From Amycolatopsis dendrobii (GTDB lineage: Bacteria > Actinomycetota > Actinomycetes > Mycobacteriales > Pseudonocardiaceae), in assembly GCF_014145675.1 (NCBI RefSeq), contig NZ_JACGZW010000005.1:186001-250000 (forward strand): a stretch of 64,000 nt of DNA, given 5' to 3'. Shown in pieces: positions 42,013 to 50,781 of the stretch; position 1 is the first letter of the stretch, and every line of letters begins with the position of its first letter. The position numbers and the translations under genes were made by a program. The notes below the pieces were generated by a model. It did no database searches. It saw nothing but the letters and a program-made list of their open reading frames with translations, and had not been told where the DNA came from.

Positions 42013-42890
42013 ACGTGACTTTCCCTGTCGACGGCGACCAGTGCGCAGCGACGCTTTACTTGCCAGCCAACGAAAACCCGCCGATCATGGTGATGGCGCA
42101 CGGACTCGGCGCAGTCCGCGAGATGGGCCTCGCCGCCTACGCCGAGCGCTTCACCGCCGCCGGATATGCCTGCCTGGTGTTCGACTACCGGCATTTCGGC
42201 GACAGCGACGGCACTCCGCGCCACCTGCTGTCGCCACGGAAACAACTCGCCGACTGGACCGCCGCGATCGCCTGCGCCCGCACGCTCCCCCAGGTCGACG
42301 GCGACCGAGTCATCGCCTGGGGCACCTCCTTCGGCGGCGGCCATGTACTCAGCACCGCCGCGACCCGCCCAGCCGGACTCGTCGCCGCGATCGCGCAGTG
42401 CCCGTTCACCGACGGCATCGCGTCCGCGCTGGCCATGCACCCCGCCAGCTCAGCCAAGGCGACCGCCGCCGCGGCCCGGGACGTGGTCGGACACTGGCTC
42501 GGACGGCCGCCGCACCTGATCGCCACCGCCGGCCCGGAGCGAGGCACCGCGCTGATGACCGCACCGGACGCCGAACCGGGCTATCTCGCGCTGGTGCCGC
42601 CGGGCAGCGATTTCCGCAACGAGGTCGCCGCCCGAGTGGTCTTCGACATCCTGCGCTACCGGCCGGGCCGCGGAGTCGGCCGGATCGAGGTGCCCACGTT
42701 GTTCGCGGTGTGCGAGAAGGATTCCGTCGCCCCGTCCGGGCCGACGCTGCGGTACGCCGCCCGCGCGCCGCGTGGCGAGGTGCGGACTTACCCGGATGGA
42801 CATTTCGCGATTTACCAAGGGCATCCGTTCGAACGGGTGGTCGCGGACCAGATCGATTTCCTCCGTCGGCACGTCCCGGTGGCGGCATAA
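42009..42890 (+). CDS. Alpha/beta hydrolase
   Basis: 293 aa. The oxyanion region is MAHGLGAVREMGL; the nucleophile elbow is GTSFGGGH (Ser). The acid Asp is probably in CEKDSVAP, and the His in PDGHFAIYQG. It overlaps the monooxygenase stop and is probably the esterase that cleaves its product. The DYRHFGDSDGTPR segment is typical of the xylose-esterase/dienelactone-like branch. Confidence 0.9.
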   Translation: MNVTFPVDGDQCAATLYLPANENPPIMVMAHGLGAVREMGLAAYAERFTAAGYACLVFDYRHFGDSDGTPRHLLSPRKQLADWTAAIACARTLPQVDGDRVIAWGTSFGGGHVLSTAATRPAGLVAAIAQCPFTDGIASALAMHPASSAKATAAAARDVVGHWLGRPPHLIATAGPERGTALMTAPDAEPGYLALVPPGSDFRNEVAARVVFDILRYRPGRGVGRIEVPTLFAVCEKDSVAPSGPTLRYAARAPRGEVRTYPDGHFAIYQGHPFERVVADQIDFLRRHVPVAA

Positions 42891-43375
42891 AAGACGGACT
42901 CGCACGCCGGGGTGCCGCTGGGCGGGACCGGATTCGGGTCCGACAGCACCGACCGTCGCTATCGCGGTGATCCCGGCAGTGCAATCCCGCACGGCCACTA
43001 GACCATGCGCGTTAGCGTGCGTTCGGGTGAACTCTTGCCAGAGGCCTAGTTGTCCGTTTTCACCCTTTCAGAGGTGTGGGCGAGTTACTTGCTCATGATC
43101 TTATGTTTGCGCAGAGGTGATCATCGAATGTTCTCGCGCCTCTGCCACGGGGGAGGGTGAAGCACGGCGGACAAGGGGGGACTATTTCACCGGCAGCAAG
43201 TCCGGCGAACAGTCCTTGCCTCAAATTTGGTTCCCTGCACGGTTTGATCGCGTTTTTATCGCAGGGGACAGTCGAGGACAGCTTGATCGCCGACGAATCA
43301 GCTCATGCCGCACCTGAAACCGTGACCGGTATTTCCGTTATTGCTGACGCGTCATCACAAGAAAGGGGAATTCAA
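42891..43375. other. 485-bp intergenic region, A+T-richer than its surroundings
   Basis: No convincing gene. A short GC hairpin (GGACCGGATTCGGGTCC) lies near 42920 after the hydrolase stop. The rest, with T-rich patches at 43040-43110 and 43200-43270, is presumably the long upstream region of the secreted protein at 43376. No promoter pair was clear to me. Confidence 0.4.
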
Positions 43376-43933
43376 GTGAAACGAGTATTCGCCTCGCTTG
43401 CGATCGGGCTTATCGCACTTTTTTCGTTCCTGGTCCTGCCTTCCACGGCCTCGGCCGACAGCAGGCTCAGCGCCTCCGAGACGAGCGCCGGACAGTCGAT
43501 CAGTTCGCGACCGGGTTGCGATCTTGCCTCTCCTCCGCCGCCGCGGTTCATCCGGGTAAAGAACGGAACCTATTACGACAACGCCCAGAGAACCGCCTGC
43601 CAGCAGTGTGACGACAACGCCTTGACTTGGGCCCGCCAGGGCTTCAAGACCTATTGCTGGGAGATCGCCGCCACCGCCGCGGAACTGTGGATCGGGCCGG
43701 TCATGGCTTCCGCGAAGAACGGCGCGGTCGAGCAGGCCAGCACGAAGATCGCGGCCAAGAAGGACCCGTGGATCATTTTCGACCACTACCCGACCCAGGA
43801 GGCATGCGAAGCGGACCGCGCGGCGGGCGTCAACAAACAGCTGTGGACGTGGGAGAGCGCCATCTGCGCCACCAACGACGTCGAATGGGTGTTGTTGATC
43901 GACAATCCGAGGGCCCCGGCGAAAGCAGTCTGA
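43376..43933 (+). CDS. Secreted six-cysteine hypothetical protein
   Basis: 185 aa. The GTG follows AAAGGGGAA; MKRVFASLAIGLIALFSFLV to STASA is a signal peptide of 28 residues. The mature protein has exactly six cysteines (GCD, TACQQC, TYCWE, EACEAD, AICAT), compatible with three disulfides, and several Trp. Family not recognised. It is monocistronic, with a strong hairpin terminator at 43962. The A+T-richer upstream region sets it apart from its neighbours. Confidence 0.7.
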   Translation: MKRVFASLAIGLIALFSFLVLPSTASADSRLSASETSAGQSISSRPGCDLASPPPPRFIRVKNGTYYDNAQRTACQQCDDNALTWARQGFKTYCWEIAATAAELWIGPVMASAKNGAVEQASTKIAAKKDPWIIFDHYPTQEACEADRAAGVNKQLWTWESAICATNDVEWVLLIDNPRAPAKAV

Positions 43934-43961
43934 CCGGGCAGTCCCCGCTCGACTGTGCGGG

Positions 43962-44002
43962 ATCGTCAGGCATGGGTGGCTCGTTCACCCATGCCTGACG
44001 AT
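43962..44002 (+). terminator. Hairpin terminator after the six-cysteine protein gene
   Basis: Arms 43962-43978 and 43986-44002 pair perfectly over 17 bp with a 7-nt loop, 28 nt after the stop. Confidence 0.75.
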
Positions 44003-44134
44003 TGCGCGAACGAACACCGCACCGGCCGCGAGAAAGACAAGTGGGGTCACGGCGACACTCGCGGTATTATCGGCTTTGCCGGAGTGACCGTCGGCAGTCG
44101 GCGCGTTTCGGCCTCGATTCCGCAGGGGGTTATC

Positions 44135-44839
44135 GTGGACACCGCGAAATTGCTTGCCGAGTGTGACCACGTACTTGTCGCGTTCGACGGGCCGGTCGCC
44201 GGGTTGTCCGCGATGGACTCGCTTGCCGCCCGGTTGCGGATACTGGTCGGCGAAGGACCGTTGCCGCGGAAGGTGAAGCGCACTGACGATCCGTTCGTCG
44301 TGCTGGCTTACGCCGCGACCATCGGCCCGTCGACCGAGCGGGCGGTGTACGCCCAGCTGTGCAGGCTCGAAGCCGAGACAGCGGGCGTCGCGCGACCTGC
44401 CCCCGGAGTCCTCGACGCCTTTGCTCACCTCGCTGCGGCAGGTACCCACATCACCGTGGTCAGCAGCCTGGCCGCCGAGACGGTCCGAGCGTTCCTGGTG
44501 ATGCACGGCCTCAGCGAGCAGGTCCGTCGGATCGCCGGACGCGGCGGCCCCGATCGGGCGCATCTCCCGCCCGCCCCGGACCAGATCGCGGCAGCGATGC
44601 ACGCGGACGCGGTGCCAGCGGAGTCCTGCATGTTCGTCGGCACTGCGCCGGCTGATCTCGACGCTGCCCGCGCAGCCGGTGTCAGCACTTTCCGCTACGC
44701 CCTCCCCAGCCCGCCTGCCGCCGAACCGCTTGCGGCGCAGCCGCCTGTTTCCTGGTTCGAGGCGCTGACGGAGATCAGCACGGCCCGAGGATCACGCTGG
44801 AAAGCGCGCACTTTTGAAGCACAGCGAAGGGCTCCTTGA
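44135..44839 (+). CDS. HAD-superfamily-like protein lacking the usual nucleophile Asp
   Basis: 234 aa. The GTG follows AGGGGG. Motif I reads HVLVAFDGPVAGL: relative to the family FDxDGxx pattern, the first Asp (nucleophile) is Ala while the second Asp stays. Motif II is HITVVSSLAAE, and the motif IV region FVGTAPADLDAARAAGV keeps an Asp. It may be a pseudo-phosphatase, or use another chemistry. Its stop falls inside a palindrome at 44826-44861. A monocistronic position gives no functional hint. Confidence 0.75.
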   Translation: MDTAKLLAECDHVLVAFDGPVAGLSAMDSLAARLRILVGEGPLPRKVKRTDDPFVVLAYAATIGPSTERAVYAQLCRLEAETAGVARPAPGVLDAFAHLAAAGTHITVVSSLAAETVRAFLVMHGLSEQVRRIAGRGGPDRAHLPPAPDQIAAAMHADAVPAESCMFVGTAPADLDAARAAGVSTFRYALPSPPAAEPLAAQPPVSWFEALTEISTARGSRWKARTFEAQRRAP

Positions 44840-44861
44840 GGAATCCCCCAAGGAGCCCTTC
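44826..44861. terminator. Palindrome between convergent HAD-like and FtsX genes (group 1)
   Basis: GAAGGGCTCCTTG (44826-44838) pairs perfectly with CAAGGAGCCCTTC (44849-44861), 13 bp. It is related to the GACTCCTTGA elements. It overlaps the HAD-like stop codon. Confidence 0.65.
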
Positions 44862-44876
44862 ACCCCCGCCCCCGGC

Positions 44877-47174
44877 CTACTCCGAGCGCAGCGTGTCCAG
44901 CCTGGTCACCTGACGCAGCAGCGGCAACGTCAACGCCGTCACCAGCAGCACCGCCGCAACAGCAGCGCCGGCCAGTCCGGCCAGGACCCCGCCGTCGACC
45001 ATCATCGGCATCTTCGCCAGCCGCAGGATCGGCGCGGTCAGCCCGAGCCCCGCTCCGACTGCCAGCACCACCCCGACGACCACCGGGACCGCGGTTTGCC
45101 ACAGGGATCCCCTGGCCAGCACGCCGATCGGGACACCCGCCGCGGACAGGGCCGCGAGGGGGCGGCGGCGTTCGCTGATCTGCTCGATCGACAGCATCAG
45201 CAGGCTCATCGCCGCCACTGCCAGCACGAACAGCGACGCGGTCAGCAGCACCGCGCGGAAGCTCGCCAGCATCCGCTCGTCGCGGCCGGCGTAGTCGGAC
45301 ATGAAGTCCGTCTTGCCGACCTCGGCCTTCCACGCCAGCGGGCGCACCGCGGTCGCGACCCGGTCGATCAGCGCGTCGACGCTGCCGGGGCCGGCCACGA
45401 ACAGTTCCGTGCGCACCACCGGCGGCTTGAGGTCGCCGAACGCGCCCGGCGTGACCAGCAGGCTGCTGGCCGCCGCCTTGGCGGTGTTGCCCGAGGGCAC
45501 GACCCGGACATTGCCCGGGACTGTCCACACCGGACCCTCGACCTTGTTGCCGTCGCGGTAGCCGGTCAGCCGGTAGTCGCCCTTCGGCGCGGCCTGGGCC
45601 GACGAGCCCGCCACATAGAAGATGTCCCCGTCCGCGCAGTCGCCGATGTTGGCTTCGGTCTTGAGTGCCACGCAGTCCCCGACGCTGCCGTAGATCTCCC
45701 GGTCCCCGGAGCTGAGCTGCAGGGATTTGGAGCTGTGCACGCCGGTCACCCCGGGCACCCCGGACAGCCGCTGGCGGACTTCCGCCTCGTGCGCGCTCGT
45801 CGTGTCCACCCGCACTGGAGCGGCCGCGACCCCGGCCGGCGTCTCGTACCGCTGGGAGTTGCGGCTGGTCATCGACGTGAGCACGCCCTGGATCAGGATC
45901 GTCCCGGCGAGCACGACGACCAGGCCGGACACCACCCGGCTGGCGGTGCCGCTGTCAAGCTGCAGCCTGCGCACCGCGAGCTGCCACGACGGCGGACCGC
46001 CGCGCAGCCGTTCCACGATCCGTTCCACCAGCCACGGCAGCAACGCCGCGACGCCGACGAGCAGGAACACGCTGCCCACCGCGAGCGCCAGCGCCGCGGC
46101 CTGGTCCCCCGACCCCGGCGAGAAAACGAGCGTCCCGAGCAGGAACACCACGCCGATGGCGGTGATCGTCCAGCGCCACCACATCCGCCGCCGCACCGGT
46201 TTGCCCTGCCGGACCACGCCGAGCGGTTCGACGATCGTCCGGCGCAGCCCGAACAGCGCCGAGCCGACCGCGAGGCCGGGCACGAGCAGCGCGATCACCA
46301 GCAGCGCCACCCACGACGGCGTGAAGTCGTCCGGGAACACGCGGAGGCCGAACGGCAGCCAGTCCCCGATGAACGGCCGCAGCGCGTAGAACAGCGCGCC
46401 GCCCGCCACGAGCCCGATCACCGCGCCCACCAGCGATTCCGCCGCCGCCACCCGTTTGATCTGCCGGGCGTCCACCCCGATCAGCCGCAGCGCGGCGAGC
46501 CGCCGTTCGCGTTGCGCCGCGCCCATTCGCGACGCGGTGGTCACGAAGATCAGCAACGGCAGCAGCAGCACCGCGGCGATCGGCGCGACGACCATCCACA
46601 TGATCGCCGACAGCGTGAACCCTTCGGCGGGTTTGCCGTAGGAGTACACGCTGCTCGCGCTCTCCCCTTCGGCCTTGATCTCCGCGGCGGTCGACCCGTA
46701 GTACGCCGTCAGGTCGGCCGCGTCGCTGACGCCCTGCTCCGCGATCTGGCCGACCACGTTGCCGGGCAGCCGCGCCTTGAGCGAGGCGCCCTCGGCCGAG
46801 TTCAGCTTCTCCGCCAGCGCGGGCGAAACGATCACCTCGCCCGGAGCGGGCAGCCGGGAAAGCCCCGGCGGCACCGGCGAGTTCTCCCCGGTCGCCGCGA
46901 CCGCGGTCAGCTGGAGGAAGTCCTCGCCGACCGACGGGTACCAGCGGTAGGTCGCCAGCGGCGCGATCCCCTCGCGCGGCGAGGTGTCCTGCTTGATCGC
47001 CGCCGCCCGGTCCGCCCGGGCGTCCACGAGGTGGCTCACCGAGGCAGCGGGCAGGAGCACGGCGACCGCGAGCGCGATCCCGAACGCGGTCATCGCGAGC
47101 CGCAGGAGCGCCGAGCCGGACATCCGGCCGCCCCCGACGGCCAGCCGGAGTCCCAGCAGCAGATCCCGCATCAT
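44877..47174 (-). CDS. ABC transporter permease, FtsX/MacB type
   Basis: 765 aa. The ATG overlaps the ATPase stop. A large extracellular MacB-like domain follows the first helix (~25-48). Helices cluster at ~200-290, then a second periplasmic domain and three C-terminal helices (~640-750). This is the duplicated FtsX layout without a substrate channel, typical of exporters that move peptides or antibiotics, or signal across the membrane. It is the third gene of the PadR-ATPase-permease operon. Confidence 0.9.
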   Translation of the reverse strand: MMRDLLLGLRLAVGGGRMSGSALLRLAMTAFGIALAVAVLLPAASVSHLVDARADRAAAIKQDTSPREGIAPLATYRWYPSVGEDFLQLTAVAATGENSPVPPGLSRLPAPGEVIVSPALAEKLNSAEGASLKARLPGNVVGQIAEQGVSDAADLTAYYGSTAAEIKAEGESASSVYSYGKPAEGFTLSAIMWMVVAPIAAVLLLPLLIFVTTASRMGAAQRERRLAALRLIGVDARQIKRVAAAESLVGAVIGLVAGGALFYALRPFIGDWLPFGLRVFPDDFTPSWVALLVIALLVPGLAVGSALFGLRRTIVEPLGVVRQGKPVRRRMWWRWTITAIGVVFLLGTLVFSPGSGDQAAALALAVGSVFLLVGVAALLPWLVERIVERLRGGPPSWQLAVRRLQLDSGTASRVVSGLVVVLAGTILIQGVLTSMTSRNSQRYETPAGVAAAPVRVDTTSAHEAEVRQRLSGVPGVTGVHSSKSLQLSSGDREIYGSVGDCVALKTEANIGDCADGDIFYVAGSSAQAAPKGDYRLTGYRDGNKVEGPVWTVPGNVRVVPSGNTAKAAASSLLVTPGAFGDLKPPVVRTELFVAGPGSVDALIDRVATAVRPLAWKAEVGKTDFMSDYAGRDERMLASFRAVLLTASLFVLAVAAMSLLMLSIEQISERRRPLAALSAAGVPIGVLARGSLWQTAVPVVVGVVLAVGAGLGLTAPILRLAKMPMMVDGGVLAGLAGAAVAAVLLVTALTLPLLRQVTRLDTLRSE

Positions 47175-47860
47175 GCGACCAGCTCCCGGTCGACCGTGCG
47201 CCCGTCCCTGACCACGATCTCGCGGTCGGAGTACGCCGCGACCCGCGGTTCGTGGGTCACCAGCACCACCGCGGCGTGCGTTTCCCGCGCCGCCTGGGTG
47301 AGCATCTGCATGACCTTCTCGCCGTTGAGCGAATCGAGCGCGCCGGTCGGCTCGTCGGCGAAGACGACCTTCGGCCCGGTCACCAGCGCCCGCGCCACCG
47401 CGACCCGCTGCGCCTGCCCGCCGGACACGTCGCCGGGACGGCGTTTCGCCAGGTTGTCGACCTCGAGCCGGGCGAGCCATTCCTTCGCCTTGGCCTCGGC
47501 CGGCCCCCGCTTCGCCCCGGTCAGCCGCAGCGGAAGCGCCACGTTTTCCAGGCAGGTCAGCTCGGGAACGAGCTGGCCGAACTGGAACACGAAGCCGAAT
47601 TCGGTGCGCCGCAACGCGCTCCGGCCCTTGTCGTCCATCGCGACGAGGTCCTGGCCGCCGTAGCGGATGGTCCCCGAATCCGGCCGGACGATCCCGGCGA
47701 GACAGTGCAGCAGCGTCGATTTCCCCGAACCGGACGCGCCCATGATCGCGAGCACTTCCCCCGCCGAGACGGCCAGCGCCGCCCCGTCGAGCGCCCGCGT
47801 CTGGCCGAACGATTTGTGCAGCGCGTTGCCCGCGAGCAACGCAGTTCCCGGCCTGGTCAT
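47171..47860 (-). CDS. ABC transporter ATP-binding protein, LolD/MacB type
   Basis: 229 aa. Walker A is GASGSGKST, the signature DVSGGQAQRVAVARAL, Walker B VVFADEPTGALD, with a switch His in VTHEP. It overlaps PadR by one base (TGATG) and the permease by ATGA, so all three are translationally coupled. It powers the FtsX-type permease. Confidence 0.94.
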   Translation of the reverse strand: MTRPGTALLAGNALHKSFGQTRALDGAALAVSAGEVLAIMGASGSGKSTLLHCLAGIVRPDSGTIRYGGQDLVAMDDKGRSALRRTEFGFVFQFGQLVPELTCLENVALPLRLTGAKRGPAEAKAKEWLARLEVDNLAKRRPGDVSGGQAQRVAVARALVTGPKVVFADEPTGALDSLNGEKVMQMLTQAARETHAAVVLVTHEPRVAAYSDREIVVRDGRTVDRELVA

Positions 47861-48381
47861 CAGCGCACCGCCTTCTCGAGTTCGCCGAGCCGGGCCGCGG
47901 TGAGCTCGAGCCACCGCAGATCCGCCTCGAGGTGGAAGAGCGCGTGGTCGCAGATCAGCTGATCGGCGAGGTCGCCCTCGTACTTCCGTTTCGTGAGCGA
48001 GCGCATCACCTTGAGGTGCTCGCTGCGCTGGACGTCGAGCACATCGGTGGCGTCGCGGCCGGACAGCAGCGCCAGGACCACCTTCGTGTACAGCGTGTTC
48101 TGCAGGTACGGCTCCGGGCTTTCCGGAGTGCTCAGCCACTGCTCGACGTCGGTGATCCCGGCGTCGGTGATCGTGTAGCGCTTCCGCTCCGGCCCGTCGC
48201 CGCTCTCGACCCCCGCGACCTCGACCATGCCGTTGCGCAGCAGGCGCGACAGCGTCGAGTAGACCTGGCCGTACGCGAGCGGGCGGTCTTGCCCGAACTG
48301 CTCGTCGTACGCCCGTTTCAGGTCGTACCCGTGTCTCGGACCCGACTCGAGCAACCCGAGCAAGGTATGTGAAACCGACAT
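47860..48381 (-). CDS. PadR family transcriptional regulator
   Basis: 173 aa. The N-terminal winged HTH (LLGLLESGPRHGYDLKRAYDEQF ... AYGQVYSTLSRLLRNGMV) is followed by a C-terminal Vir-like helical dimer domain. It leads the ABC operon. The promoter carries three TATAC repeats with GGTATAC...GTATACC symmetry, a probable self-repression site relieved by the transporter substrate. Confidence 0.93.
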   Translation of the reverse strand: MSVSHTLLGLLESGPRHGYDLKRAYDEQFGQDRPLAYGQVYSTLSRLLRNGMVEVAGVESGDGPERKRYTITDAGITDVEQWLSTPESPEPYLQNTLYTKVVLALLSGRDATDVLDVQRSEHLKVMRSLTKRKYEGDLADQLICDHALFHLEADLRWLELTAARLGELEKAVR

Positions 48382-48427
48382 TCCCCTGTTCCTCCCTTGA
48401 CCCCGGAATCCCGGGGGTGAAGATCAC

Positions 48428-48459
48428 TATACAACACAGGTATACGCGCCGTGTATACC
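48428..48459. promoter_or_regulatory. PadR operator candidate
   Basis: GGTATAC (48439-48445) and GTATACC (48453-48459) are an inverted repeat with a 7-nt centre. A third TATAC is at 48428-48432. They lie 47-78 nt upstream of the padR ATG. Confidence 0.65.
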
Positions 48460-48495
48460 ACCGCAGAATAGTGCGTTTTGGCTGGTCAGGGGTGT

Positions 48496-48537
48496 CGTGA
48501 GCGGGGATCGCGGAAAGAGTCGCGATCCCCGCTCACG
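48496..48537. terminator. 17-bp perfect palindrome (group 3)
   Basis: CGTGAGCGGGGATCGCG (48496-48512) pairs perfectly with 48521-48537. It lies in the gap upstream of padR; the flanking TGTCGTGAGCGG is shared with the other group 3 elements. Confidence 0.6.
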
Positions 48538-48594
48538 GGACCCGCACCGGGGCACATCCGGTGGGTCAGGGCTCGCTGCCGCGGGCGGCACGGC

Positions 48595-48662
48595 ATGGCG
48601 TGGCGGCATGGCGAGGCGGCATGGCGAGGCGGGCGGCGGCACGGCATGCGAGGCGGGCGGCG
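48595..48662. repeat. Short direct repeats, GGCGGCATGGCGA type
   Basis: Two exact 13-bp copies at 48602-48614 and 48615-48627 are followed by degenerate versions to about 48662. Low-complexity, with no gene. Confidence 0.5.
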
Positions 48663-48694
48663 GGTGAACCTTGCTGCGGCTGGCGAGGGGGGGG

Positions 48695-48738
48695 TCGTGA
48701 GTGGTTATGCCGGTTCTAACCGGCATAACCACTCACGA
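48695..48738. repeat. 44-bp perfect palindrome (group 3)
   Basis: Arms 48695-48715 and 48718-48738 are 21 bp, perfectly complementary around CT. It begins TCGTGAGTGGTTATGC. It has no adjacent gene end, so its role is unclear; it may be a terminator or a mobile repeat. Confidence 0.65.
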
Positions 48739-48842
48739 GGCGTGCACCGGCGCACGGGCCGGGACAGCGCGGATGCCATGGCGCGGCGGACGGCAGGGAC
48801 GGAGAGCAGTCGCGGAAGGCAGGCGCGGGCGGTAGGCGGGAG

Positions 48843-48986
48843 ATGTTCCGAGGGCGGGTCGGCAGGCGGGGATGCCGCGAGGGCAGGCCAGCAGACGGGA
48901 GATGTTCCGAGGGGCAGGCCAGCAGACGGGACACGTTCCGAGAGCAGGCCAGCAGGCGGGGATGCCGCGAGGGCAGGTCGGCCGGG
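48843..48986. repeat. Five degenerate ~30-bp tandem repeats
   Basis: Units start at 48843, 48872, 48902, 48933 and 48962, alternating ATGTTCCGAGGG and ATGCCGCGAGGG beginnings and sharing GCAGGCCAGCAGACGGG-like ends. There are no unique spacers, so this is not a CRISPR array. Confidence 0.6.
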
Positions 48987-49050
48987 CCTCGTGAGCGGCG
49001 ATGCCGGTTCCCGCCGGCTGGCGAGCCTCAGGACATCGCCGCTCACGAGG
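48987..49050. terminator. Palindrome downstream of the RpiR gene (group 3)
   Basis: CCTCGTGAGCGGCGATG (48987-49003) pairs perfectly with 49034-49050; the 30-nt loop holds an inner CCGG...CCGG stem. It lies 4 nt from the RpiR stop and is probably that gene's terminator. Confidence 0.65.
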
Positions 49051-49053
49051 GCG

Positions 49054-49926
49054 CTACTTCCGCTCGCCGAGGTCCGCCCGGAGCCGGGTCAGCAGGTCCG
49101 CGGACGCCTTCGCGCGGTCCGGCTCCCGGCCCGCGATGGTGTGCGCGAGGATGTCGGTGACGATCGAGGCGGTCAGGGTTTCGCCGGTGAACTTCGTCGG
49201 GGAATCCGGAGCCGGCAGCACGACGCGGACCCGCGATTCGAGGTCCGCGGACAGCTGGCTCGTCACGAGCACTACCGCCGCGCCGACCTCCTCCGCGTAG
49301 CGCAGGATCAGCTCGACGTCGCGGTTCTGCCGGGCCGGGACGTACACCAGCACCGCGTCGTCGGCGCTCAACGGGAGCAACGCGTCCGCGAGCCGGAACC
49401 CGGTGTCGTCGCAGTGCCGGGTGACCAGGCCGCGGCGCGCGAGGCGGAACGCGGCGTACTCGGCGCAGACCGACGAGAGCCCGAGCCCCCAGGTGAACAC
49501 CATCCGCGCGTCGAGCAGCAGTCGCGCCGCCTCCTCGACCGCTTCCGGCGCGAGCTGGCGCTGCATTTCCTGAAGCCGCTCGGCACTGTCGGCCATCACC
49601 CGGTCGATCTGGCGCGAACCGGTCGAGCCGAGGTTCTCCATCGCCGCGCTCAGCCGGACGGTCGGCTCGGTGCGTGCGGTGAACGTCTGGCCGAGGTGGC
49701 GCTTCAGCTCCGGCAGCCCCGAATACCCGAGCGCCTTCGCGGTGCGGACCACGGTCGCGTCGCTGGTCCCGGCCGCCGCACCGAGGTCGCCCGCGGACGA
49801 GAACAGCACCTCGTTCGGATTGGCCAGCATGAACCGGGCGACCTGGCGTTCCGCGGGCTTGAGGTCGTCGAGCCGGGCGCGGACGTGGTCGTCGAAATGG
49901 TCGCCGCCGAGATAAGTAGTGGACAT
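49054..49926 (-). CDS. MurR/RpiR family transcriptional regulator
   Basis: 290 aa. N-terminal HTH_6 domain ([20 protein letters not shown] ... [26 protein letters not shown]). A C-terminal SIS domain (~125-270), with [15 protein letters not shown] and [14 protein letters not shown], binds phosphosugars or similar. It is divergent from the ABC importer/serine hydrolase operon; GTAGT-N4-ACTAC sites lie between. Known relatives control MurNAc or amino-sugar recycling, and here the target may be a cell-wall-derived compound. Confidence 0.92.
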   Translation of the reverse strand: MSTTYLGGDHFDDHVRARLDDLKPAERQVARFMLANPNEVLFSSAGDLGAAAGTSDATVVRTAKALGYSGLPELKRHLGQTFTARTEPTVRLSAAMENLGSTGSRQIDRVMADSAERLQEMQRQLAPEAVEEAARLLLDARMVFTWGLGLSSVCAEYAAFRLARRGLVTRHCDDTGFRLADALLPLSADDAVLVYVPARQNRDVELILRYAEEVGAAVVLVTSQLSADLESRVRVVLPAPDSPTKFTGETLTASIVTDILAHTIAGREPDRAKASADLLTRLRADLGERK

Positions 49927-49943
49927 GACACCCTTGACTGGAC

Positions 49944-49995
49944 GTAGTGGCTACTACAAGATGCCGGAGGGTTCTCCGTTGGTAGTGAACCCTAC
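49944..49995. promoter_or_regulatory. RpiR operator candidates
   Basis: GTAGTGGCTACTAC (49944-49957) is an inverted repeat with a 4-nt centre. GGTAG-N6-CTACC (49981-49996) is a second, similar site. Both lie between the divergent RpiR and ABC ATPase genes. Confidence 0.6.
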
Positions 49996-50020
49996 CCCGC
50001 CGGCTCGACGAGGAGCGCTC

Positions 50021-50767
50021 ATGAGCACAGATCAGCCCTTGGTACGGCTGCGCGGCGTCGGCAAGTCGTTCGGCTCGGCCCGGGTGCTGACCGGGATCGA
50101 CCTCGACGTCCGGCGCGGCGAAGTCGTCGTGGTCATCGGCCCGTCCGGGTCCGGGAAATCGACGCTGTGCCGCTGCGTCAACCGGCTGGAGACCGCGGAC
50201 GAGGGCTCGATCGAGATCGAGGGCCGCCCGCTGCCCGCCGAGGGCGCGGACCTCGCCCGGCTGCGCGCCGACGTCGGCATGGTCTTCCAGTCCTTCAACC
50301 TCTTCGCGCACAAAACCGTGCGGGACAACGTGATGCTCGGCCCGGTCCGCGTGCGCGGGCTCAGCCGCGCCGACGCGCGGAAACGCGCCGACGAACTGCT
50401 GGAGCGGGTGGGCGTCGGCGCGCACGGCGACAAGTACCCGGCGCAGCTGTCCGGCGGTCAGCAGCAGCGGGTCGCGATCGCCCGCGCGCTGGCGATGGAA
50501 CCGCGTGTGCTGCTGTTCGACGAACCGACCAGCGCGCTCGACCCCGAAATGATCCACGAGGTGCTCGACGTGATGACCGCGCTCGCCGCCGACGGCATGA
50601 CCATGATCGTGGTGACCCACGAGATGGGCTTCGCCCGCAAGGCTGCCGACCGCGTCGTGTTCATGGCCGACGGCCGGATCGCCGAATCCGCCGCACCGGA
50701 CGTCTTCTTCGGCTCGCCGCGGACCGAACGCGCCCGCGATTTCCTCGCCCGCGTGCTCAGCCACTGA
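50021..50767 (+). CDS. Polar amino acid ABC transporter ATP-binding protein, GlnQ/GluA type
   Basis: 248 aa. The ATG follows GAGGAG. Walker [11 protein letters not shown]-loop [14 protein letters not shown], signature [16 protein letters not shown], Walker [14 protein letters not shown], His-switch VTHEM. It energises the two permeases encoded downstream. First gene of a five-gene operon. Confidence 0.94.
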   Translation: MSTDQPLVRLRGVGKSFGSARVLTGIDLDVRRGEVVVVIGPSGSGKSTLCRCVNRLETADEGSIEIEGRPLPAEGADLARLRADVGMVFQSFNLFAHKTVRDNVMLGPVRVRGLSRADARKRADELLERVGVGAHGDKYPAQLSGGQQQRVAIARALAMEPRVLLFDEPTSALDPEMIHEVLDVMTALAADGMTMIVVTHEMGFARKAADRVVFMADGRIAESAAPDVFFGSPRTERARDFLARVLSH

Positions 50768-50781
50768 GCCTGGAGGCCTTC

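Noticed and set aside
44814..47663. 949-aa rightward open frame
   Set aside because: Antisense of the FtsX permease gene.
48843..48986. Possible CRISPR array (regular ~30-bp repeats)
   Set aside because: Units are contiguous and degenerate, with no spacers and no cas genes.
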